A stretch of DNA of 11,525 nt from Thiobacillus sp. (GTDB taxonomy: Bacteria > Pseudomonadota > Gammaproteobacteria > Burkholderiales > Thiobacillaceae): assembly GCF_024708915.1 (NCBI RefSeq), contig NZ_JANJXQ010000065.1:1-11525 (forward strand). Reading direction: 5' to 3'. A program made the translations under genes and the position numbers. Positions 6,858 through 11,525 of the stretch are shown piece after piece. How positions within the stretch are numbered: position 1 is the stretch's first letter; the number at the start of each line of letters is the position of its first letter. The notes under the pieces were generated by a model. That model searched no databases and was not told the origin of the DNA. It saw only the letters and a list, made by a program, of their open reading frames with translations.

Positions 6858-7291
6858 TGCTGTATTTCGATACCGGCTTCCTGGCGCCGCTCATCCTCGA
6901 AGAATTCACCAGCACGAAAATCGAGGCTTTCTTCACCAAGCTCCCGACGGGCGAGTTCTACGTCAGCCATTGGACCCGGGTCGAGTTTGCAAGCCTGATC
7001 GCCCGAGAAGTCAGGATGGGTGGCCTTGCGGAGCCCGATGCGCTGCTGGCCATCGGTCAATTCGACGAGCTGGTGACCGAGTCATTCCAGGTTCTGGCCC
7101 CCGCCGTTGCGGACTACGAGCTTGCCAAAGCGTACATCCAGCACTTTGCCACCAAGCTGCGGACCGGCGATGCGCTGCACCTGGCCATCGCCAGCAATCA
7201 CGGCGCAAAAACCCTCTACACCCTGGACGCGGGGCTGCTGAATGCAGCCAAGCTGCTGAAGCTTCACGCCAGTCGGGGTATCAAAGTTTGA
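6857..7291 (+). CDS. vapC: PIN-domain toxin (VapC family)
   Basis: A predicted Mg2+-dependent endoribonuclease, blocked by the Phd-type protein encoded just upstream. The 144-residue product has the PIN acidic residues Asp5 in LYFDTGFL, Glu43 in WTRVEFASL, Asp105 in LRTGDALHLAIA, and Asp124 in LYTLDAGL. The LRTGDALHLA and TLDAGLLNAAK motifs place it in a different PIN subgroup from the VapC at 4719-5126, so the two modules are not recent duplicates. The ATG at 6857 shares one base with the antitoxin stop. A TTG one codon earlier is in frame but less likely. The frame is intact and the catalytic set complete. No terminator is visible after it. Confidence 0.9.
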   Translation: MLYFDTGFLAPLILEEFTSTKIEAFFTKLPTGEFYVSHWTRVEFASLIAREVRMGGLAEPDALLAIGQFDELVTESFQVLAPAVADYELAKAYIQHFATKLRTGDALHLAIASNHGAKTLYTLDAGLLNAAKLLKLHASRGIKV

Positions 7292-7789
7292 GCCAACCGC
7301 ACTAAGCAGCCAAAACAACCATACGCCGGGCCAGTCGATAAATCTCCCGATATGCGAAGATTCGGCTGATAACAAAAAGGGGACGTCTTGGCGCCACAGC
7401 CGGAACAACAAGCGAGGGGGAATATCGATGTACTGCTGGAGGCGGCAGGCTGGCACGTCTGCGACGCGTCCGCTGCCACCACCCATGCCACGCGTGGCGT
7501 CGCCATTCGTGAATTCCCGTTGCCTGGCTACATGCTCAAGGGCCGCGACCTCATTCCCGACCTCCACGCCAATGGTGGTGGGCGGGTTTTGCCGCGCAGC
7601 ACGCGTCCAATGCCGTCTTTACATTGCTAGTGTCGTGACTCAGAAATATCGAAACATGAAACGGCGTCTTTTTCCGCATGGCGGCGTTGCTCGTCGTTGC
7701 CATAGAGCCGGCTATGTCGCCTCCTCGCGCCTTGCCCTGCGAAAAAATCCATCCGTTTCATTCCGTTCCCCTATTTCCGAGCCACGACA
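7292..7789. other. Degenerate intergenic stretch after the third TA module
   Basis: About 500 bp without an intact gene. Positions 7292-7387 show no recognisable element apart from an AGGGGA at 7377-7382 that looks like a surviving ribosome binding site. From 7388 it holds an hsdR 5' remnant, and from 7627 the MITE-like element. The stretch is best read as the scar of lost restriction-modification genes. Confidence 0.6.
7388..7630 (+). pseudogene. hsdR: 5' remnant of a type I restriction endonuclease R subunit gene
   Basis: The first ~45 codons (NIDVLLEAAGWHVCD, then THATRGVAIREFPLPG) match the N-terminus of EcoEI-like HsdR subunits. There, a helical start and the GVAIREFPL strand are followed by the ADYLLYVDG...GVIEAK nuclease core. 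Here the similarity stops after REFPLPG. The remaining ~33 residues are unrelated to HsdR, the catalytic Asp and Glu-x-Lys are missing, and the frame ends after 80 codons. A full HsdR would be several hundred residues or more. The TTG start has AGGGGA five bases upstream, so the original translation signal survives. A short protein could still be made, but restriction activity is excluded. The TAG stop lies in the CTAG that bounds the following element. Confidence 0.6.
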
Positions 7790-7793
7790 CTAG
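7627..7793. mobile_element. 167-bp MITE-like element with ~40-bp terminal inverted repeats, bounded by CTAG
   Basis: The left end CTAGTGTCGTGACTCAGAAA and the right end read on the opposite strand, CTAGTGTCGTGGCTCGGAAA, differ at only two of the first 22 bases. The similarity continues, with small gaps, to a shared ATGAAACGG some 40 bp in. The interior is also partly self-complementary, centred on CATAG/CTATG near 7700-7715, so the whole element can fold as one long imperfect hairpin. No transposase is encoded. The CTAG at each end fits a TA duplication within a CTAG target, as described for IS630-type elements. The family assignment is an inference. Confidence 0.8.
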
Positions 7794-8827
7794 CGGCGGG
7801 CGTTTTCCCGGTACGCGTCGTAGCGCGCGCGCGGCGTGTCGGCCCGCAGGTATTCGGGGGCGATGGCTTCGAGCGCCGCCGGCGCGAACGCGAACACGGA
7901 TGGCCAGCCGCCGCTGCAGACGTTGTCCGTCGTCATGGCGTAGTAGTTGTCGCGCGTCATCAGCTTTTTGCCGGGTTTGAATTCGAGCGCCCAGGCCTGG
8001 AAATACGACGGCCATTTGCCCAGTGGAATGACCCGGCGCCGCTTGCCGATCACTTCGCCGACATAATTCACCAGCTCCTGCAGGGTGTAGATCCTGGGGC
8101 CGCACAAGTCGTAGGTCTGGCCGTAGGTCGCCGGATTGTCGAGGCTGTCGGCATAGGCGCGCGCGACGTCCTCGACATGCACCGGGGCGAAGCGTGCCCC
8201 CGCGTTGGCGAGCGGCAGCAGCGGAAAGGCCTTCAACAGTCCGGCAAACATCGACAGGAAGGAGTCGCCGCGGCCGAAGATCACCGACGGCCGGAAAATC
8301 GTGACGTCGAGGCCGTGTCCGTGGATGAATTTGGGGCCGTTCAGATACCAGTTTTCGTGCTCGACATGGTGCCGCCCGGCCTCGCGCACCAGCGCTTCGG
8401 CAATGCCCTTGGAACGCTGGTAGGCCGAGCGCGAGTTCGGGTTGGCGCCGAGCGCGCTCATGTGCAGCAGGCGGCGCACGCCCGATTCGCCGCAGGCGTG
8501 GATGACCTTGCGCGGCAGTTCGATATGGACCCGCTGGAAATCGCCGCGGCGCGCGCCCGGCAGATCGACGCGGCCGACCTTGTTTTCGTACAGGATGCCG
8601 ACCAGGTTGATGACGGCATCCATGCCGCGGAAGTGGCGGATGAGCTCCTGCTCATCATGCACGTCGGCTTCGACCACCTCCACTGTCGGCAACAGGATCA
8701 GTTCCTTGGCCATTTCGCGGCGGCGGCTCAGCACGCGCACGGCCAGACCGCGCGCGGCGAGCTGGCTGACGAGATGGGTGCCGACAAAGCCGGACCCGCC
8801 GAGGATGCAGATGCGTTCAATCTTCAT
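7790..8827 (-). CDS. Complex I NDUFA9-like NAD(P)-binding protein (atypical short-chain dehydrogenase)
   Basis: A 345-residue Rossmann-fold protein of the extended/atypical SDR superfamily, in the subgroup related to mitochondrial complex I subunit NDUFA9 and common in proteobacteria. The nucleotide-binding loop GGSGFVG is at 10-16, followed by a basic RVLSRRR strand end that suggests NADP(H). The DAVINLVGIL strand is at about 70-79, a Tyr-xxx-Lys pair at Tyr136/Lys140 (SAYQRSKG), and the TIFRPSVIFG strand at about 176-185. The substrate is unknown; a role in quinone-related or respiratory metabolism is only a family-level guess. About 21 residues lie between VREAG and LDVTIFRPS where homologues usually have few. 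It is 37 bp downstream of slt and probably in its operon. No strong ribosome binding site is seen. The TAG stop is formed by the CTAG bounding the MITE-like element. Confidence 0.88.
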   Translation of the reverse strand: MKIERICILGGSGFVGTHLVSQLAARGLAVRVLSRRREMAKELILLPTVEVVEADVHDEQELIRHFRGMDAVINLVGILYENKVGRVDLPGARRGDFQRVHIELPRKVIHACGESGVRRLLHMSALGANPNSRSAYQRSKGIAEALVREAGRHHVEHENWYLNGPKFIHGHGLDVTIFRPSVIFGRGDSFLSMFAGLLKAFPLLPLANAGARFAPVHVEDVARAYADSLDNPATYGQTYDLCGPRIYTLQELVNYVGEVIGKRRRVIPLGKWPSYFQAWALEFKPGKKLMTRDNYYAMTTDNVCSGGWPSVFAFAPAALEAIAPEYLRADTPRARYDAYRENARR

Positions 8828-8864
8828 GATGAGATTCGTTTCAGTAGATAAGGCGATGCGGATT

Positions 8865-10823
8865 CTAATCGCCCGTCCGTTCCACTTCCAGCGGAACGTC
8901 CGGATCGGCGGCGAGGATTGCCGGGGTTTTGCGCGGCGGCACCGTGCCCAGCCGTTCTTTCAGCAGCACCGAAGGCTGGCCGAAACGCTCCGCATAATAG
9001 ATGGCGTTGCTCATCACTTTCTTGACGTAATCGCGGGTTTCGGCAAACGGGATGGATTCGATGTAGACCGCGGCTTCCATCGGCCGGGTGTCGCGCCAGC
9101 GCTGCGCGCGGCTCGGGCCGGCATTGTAGGCCGCGGTGGCGAGCACCGGCGAACCGTCCAGGCTGGTTTGCACATGCTTCAGATAGTACGCGCCGAACTG
9201 AATGTTTTTCGCCGGGTTCTGCATCTCGTCCGGATGAAATCGCTTGATCCCGAGACGCTGCGCAATCCAGCGCGCCGTGGCCGGCATGATCTGCATCAAG
9301 CCGGCGGCACCGACGCTGGATCGTGCGACGTTGACGAAGCGGCTTTCCTGCCGCATCAGGCCGAACACCCAGGCTTCGTCGATCTGGTTTTCACGCGCGG
9401 CCTGCTGCGCCAGTTCGCGGTAAGGCGCGAGAAAACGCAATTCGAAATCATGCAGTTCGCGGGTACGCTCGGCTGTGTTGATCGCCTGGTCGTACCATTC
9501 CATTCGGCGCGCCAACTCGGCCGCCGCCAGCAACTGTGCGTCGGAAAACTCGCGGATCGACCAGTTCCATTCCTGGCTGGCATCGCTACGCAGACCCAGT
9601 TCCTTCAGGGCCAACGCACGCGCGATGCCGGGCTGACGGCCAACCGCAGCAAGCTCATCGCCGCTCGTCTTGGCATTGTTGACGGCCGGCGCCTGCATCA
9701 CCGGCCCGAGCTCTTCCTGCGCCAGCTGGCCGTAGTAGTGAAATTCGCGCGACAACTCCAGGAAAACCGGCGTTGCCGCAGCACGCTGACCGCCGGCCTG
9801 CAAGGCACGCGCGCGCCAGTAGCGCCAGACAGGCTGCGCACGGGTGGCCTCACCCATGCTGTCGATCGCGCGCAGTACGGCCTGCCAGTCTGCCGCACGC
9901 AATGCGGCGCGCGCCCACCATTCGCGCTGGAAATCGTTGGCCGCCATGGCGCCCGCCTGCTGAAACCAGGGCAACGCGCTTGCCTCGTGGCGACGCGCAG
10001 CCCAGGTGGCGAGACGCGCCCAGGCGGTGCGCTGCTCCTCGCCAAGGCGCGGCGCCAGCCTGCGCAACGCCTGTTCCGCCTGCGCGGTACTGCGTTTGGC
10101 CAGCTGGTCGAGCGCGTACAGCGCGATTTCGCGGTCGCCCCGCCGGCTGAAGTCGAGCTTGCCGGCATCGAGCAAACGCGCGGGATCGCGGCTGGCCTGG
10201 TCGAACAGCGCGGCAGCCGGGCGGCGGGCTTCGGGCAAGGCGTTGGCCACGACCCGGGCGACGCTCGGGTTGCCGGCTTCCAGCGCCAGCCGCAGGCGAC
10301 GCCAGACGTCTTCCTCACGGATCAGTCCGGCCTTGATCAGTTGCTCGAACAAAGGCGTGCACACCGACGGCATGTCGCGCCCGGTGAACCACAGGGTCAC
10401 CGCCTCGCGCGGGTGACTGCGATTGCCCTGCGCCGATTCGGCACGGTAGGCATAACATTGAAGCGCGATATCGGGCCTGGCGAGACGCGGGTATTCGGCC
10501 AGGTACAGCGGCCACGCTTCGCGCGCGCCGAGCGATTTCAGCCAGTCGGCACGCAGCGCTTCGGCCATGCGGCTGCCCGGATAGCGCGCCAGGAAATCGG
10601 CGATGCGCGCATCGTCGGTACGGCTCGCCAGCATCAGGCGCCAGTATTCGACATAAGGCGCCAGCACATGATCGGCCGGCACGGCGCGCGCGGCATGCTC
10701 CAGATTCGCCAGCTTGCGCGCGGCGAACGCCTGCTGCGCCTTCAGCACGGCGGCGTCGCCCGGCGCGGCCCAGGCGGGCGACGCGGACAAGGCCAGCAGC
10801 AGAAAAACCCCGATCCGAATCAT
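8865..10823 (-). CDS. slt: Soluble lytic murein transglycosylase (Slt family)
   Basis: This periplasmic enzyme cuts the MurNAc-GlcNAc bond of peptidoglycan to form 1,6-anhydro ends, for wall turnover and recycling. The 652-residue product is close to E. coli Slt70. It starts with a signal peptide (MIRIGVFLLLALSASPAWAA, cleavage predicted near residue 19-20). A long alpha-helical superhelix follows (about 25-470). The catalytic lysozyme-like domain shows all expected motifs: catalytic Glu493 in GLMRQESRF, GAAGLMQIMPATA at 505-517, NIQFGAYYL at 540-548, and AAYNAGPSRAQRW at 564-576. The ATG at 10823 directly starts the signal peptide. A clear ribosome binding site and promoter are not evident in the 137-bp divergent region. 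Transcription probably continues into the NDUFA9-like gene. Confidence 0.95.
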   Translation of the reverse strand: MIRIGVFLLLALSASPAWAAPGDAAVLKAQQAFAARKLANLEHAARAVPADHVLAPYVEYWRLMLASRTDDARIADFLARYPGSRMAEALRADWLKSLGAREAWPLYLAEYPRLARPDIALQCYAYRAESAQGNRSHPREAVTLWFTGRDMPSVCTPLFEQLIKAGLIREEDVWRRLRLALEAGNPSVARVVANALPEARRPAAALFDQASRDPARLLDAGKLDFSRRGDREIALYALDQLAKRSTAQAEQALRRLAPRLGEEQRTAWARLATWAARRHEASALPWFQQAGAMAANDFQREWWARAALRAADWQAVLRAIDSMGEATRAQPVWRYWRARALQAGGQRAAATPVFLELSREFHYYGQLAQEELGPVMQAPAVNNAKTSGDELAAVGRQPGIARALALKELGLRSDASQEWNWSIREFSDAQLLAAAELARRMEWYDQAINTAERTRELHDFELRFLAPYRELAQQAARENQIDEAWVFGLMRQESRFVNVARSSVGAAGLMQIMPATARWIAQRLGIKRFHPDEMQNPAKNIQFGAYYLKHVQTSLDGSPVLATAAYNAGPSRAQRWRDTRPMEAAVYIESIPFAETRDYVKKVMSNAIYYAERFGQPSVLLKERLGTVPPRKTPAILAADPDVPLEVERTGD

Positions 10824-10920
10824 GCCGCGAGGGTAACATGCGGCCGCCGCGCATCGCCTGGGATGAATTCACCATGGAGCGGCCCGGCGCGCTGCATTAC
10901 CCCGGGCGCGGGATGCACGT

Positions 10921-10954
10921 TATAGTGAGGACTTCGTATTCACTTTCCAGGGAA
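10921..10954 (+). promoter_or_regulatory. Probable -10 element and ribosome binding site for the DUF2892 gene
   Basis: TATAGT at 10921-10926 is a good sigma70 -10 match (five of six) in an otherwise very GC-rich divergent region. The -35 is poor (TTACCC at 10897-10902, 18-bp spacer). AGGGAAA near 10949-10955 is a suitable ribosome binding site for the ATG at 10961. Confidence 0.5.
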
Positions 10955-10960
10955 ACCGCC

Positions 10961-11149
10961 ATGACAGCCAACGTCGGCAATATCGACCGCACCATCCGCA
11001 TTCTCGCCGGCATCGCCCTCATCGCCTGGGCGCTCATGGACGGCCCGGTGTGGGCCTGGGTCGGCGTGCTGCCGCTGGCGACCGGACTCTTCAGGTTCTG
11101 TCCGGCCTACAGTCTGTTCGGCATCAACAGCTGCAGCCTGAAGAAATAA
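10961..11149 (+). CDS. DUF2892 (YgaP transmembrane-domain-like) small inner membrane protein
   Basis: A 62-residue membrane protein of the DUF2892 family, the same domain that forms the membrane hairpin of E. coli YgaP. The N-terminal motif VGNIDRTIRILAG (5-17) leads into one hydrophobic helix (about 14-26). A short turn and a second helix follow (about 30-44). The FCPAYSLFGINSC segment carries the conserved cysteines Cys47 and Cys58. No rhodanese domain is attached. The role is not established; family members are often linked to sulfur or redox contexts, but nothing nearby supports that here. The frame is open further upstream, but ATG 10961 has a proper ribosome binding site and matches family length. 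It converges on ilvA with only 3 bp between stop codons. Confidence 0.88.
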   Translation: MTANVGNIDRTIRILAGIALIAWALMDGPVWAWVGVLPLATGLFRFCPAYSLFGINSCSLKK

Positions 11150-11152
11150 GCT

Positions 11153-11525
11153 TCAGGCAAGAAACAGTTTGTAGGCCGGATTGCGGGACTCGTCCCAATA
11201 GCGGTAGCCCAGTTCGTCCAGAAACTTCTGGAAGCCGGGCTTTTCCTTTTCCGGCACCTGGATGCCGACCAGCACGCGGCCGTAGTCGGCACCATGGTTG
11301 CGGTAATGGAACAGGCTGATGTTCCAGCCGCGGCTCATGCTCTGCAGGAACTGCATCAACGCGCCGGGACGCTCGGGGAATTCGAAGCGGTACAGCACTT
11401 CGTTGACGGCCTCGGGGGCGCGCCCGCCGACCAGGTGGCGGACGTGCAGCTTGGCCATTTCATTGTCGGTCAGGTCGATCGCCTCCAGGCCATGCCGCTG
11501 CAACAGTTCGACCACGCGCGCGCCC
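11153..11525 (-). CDS. ilvA: Biosynthetic threonine ammonia-lyase, C-terminal part (truncated by the window edge)
   Basis: This is the end of IlvA, the PLP enzyme that deaminates threonine to 2-oxobutanoate, the first step toward isoleucine. Only the last 123 residues are inside the window. The frame is open to the edge and continues beyond it, so any start codon seen here (for example GTG at 11515) is internal. The visible part is the ACT-like regulatory domain that binds isoleucine and valine in the long biosynthetic form. Features: DLTDNEMAKLHVRHLVGGRAP, the FEFPERPGALMQFL strand-helix, WNISLFHYRNHGADYGRVL, and the terminal ELGYRYWDESRNPAYKLFLA, which resembles E. coli IlvA. The domain marks it as the allosterically inhibited biosynthetic enzyme rather than the short catabolic TdcB type. 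Confidence 0.93.
   Translation of the reverse strand, partial: GARVVELLQRHGLEAIDLTDNEMAKLHVRHLVGGRAPEAVNEVLYRFEFPERPGALMQFLQSMSRGWNISLFHYRNHGADYGRVLVGIQVPEKEKPGFQKFLDELGYRYWDESRNPAYKLFLA

Noticed and set aside
8442..10925. An 827-codon open frame on the plus strand opposite slt and the NDUFA9-like gene
   Set aside because: It is a low-complexity antisense frame spanning two real minus-strand genes, with no recognisable motif.
10924..10944. AGTGA/TCACT inverted repeat in the DUF2892 leader as an operator
   Set aside because: Five base pairs with an 11-base loop is within chance expectation, and no regulator is suggested.
1..11525. CRISPR array, tRNA or rRNA genes, integrase, or a new multigene defence system
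   Set aside because: No regularly spaced repeats, cloverleaf-like sequence or rRNA segment was noticed on reading. No integrase or transposase motif appears in any credible frame. All intact island genes fall into known TA families.

Overview
The window is GC-rich, densely coded bacterial chromosome. The core genes (H+-translocating pyrophosphatase, lolA, rarA, an NDUFA9-like NAD(P)-binding protein, slt, ilvA) look like those of a betaproteobacterium, perhaps near Thiobacillus or other Nitrosomonadales. That placement is an inference from gene content and protein style. No rRNA or other marker gene is present to fix it.

Layout. Positions 1-4376 are a conserved plus-strand block: a 70-residue protein of unknown function, an intrinsic terminator, the K+-independent proton-pumping pyrophosphatase hppA, a second and very strong terminator, then lolA overlapping rarA. 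Positions 4377-7793 are an accessory island. It holds three different type II toxin-antitoxin modules in a row, all on the plus strand: AbrB-type vapBC, Xre/RES, and Phd/PIN. Each has a recognisable dyad or repeat upstream that is a candidate autoregulatory operator. After them come a 5' remnant of a type I restriction hsdR gene and a 167-bp MITE-like element with long terminal inverted repeats, bounded by CTAG. Positions 7790-10823 return to core genes on the minus strand: slt (soluble lytic transglycosylase) followed by the NDUFA9-like protein, probably cotranscribed. A small DUF2892 membrane protein is divergent from slt. It converges on the 3' end of ilvA, which runs off the right edge.

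Most notable observations. (1) A diverged second copy of the last ~79 bp of rarA, about 80% identical by hand alignment, lies just downstream of the first vapBC pair. That module is therefore bracketed by rarA 3' ends, as if DNA had been gained at the 3' end of rarA. (2) The MITE-like element sits exactly in a CTAG that provides the stop codon of both convergent flanking reading frames. That resembles IS630/Tc1-type targeting and leaves both stops intact. (3) A complete intrinsic terminator ends 7 nt before the ribosome binding site of hppA, so hppA transcripts probably have to pass through it. (4) Two of the TA operators carry 12-nt-spaced direct repeats. One of them overlaps the ribosome binding site and start codon of its antitoxin gene.

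I see no wholly new system. The island is best read as a turnover hot spot between rarA and the NDUFA9-like gene, where defence and addiction modules have been gained and lost.
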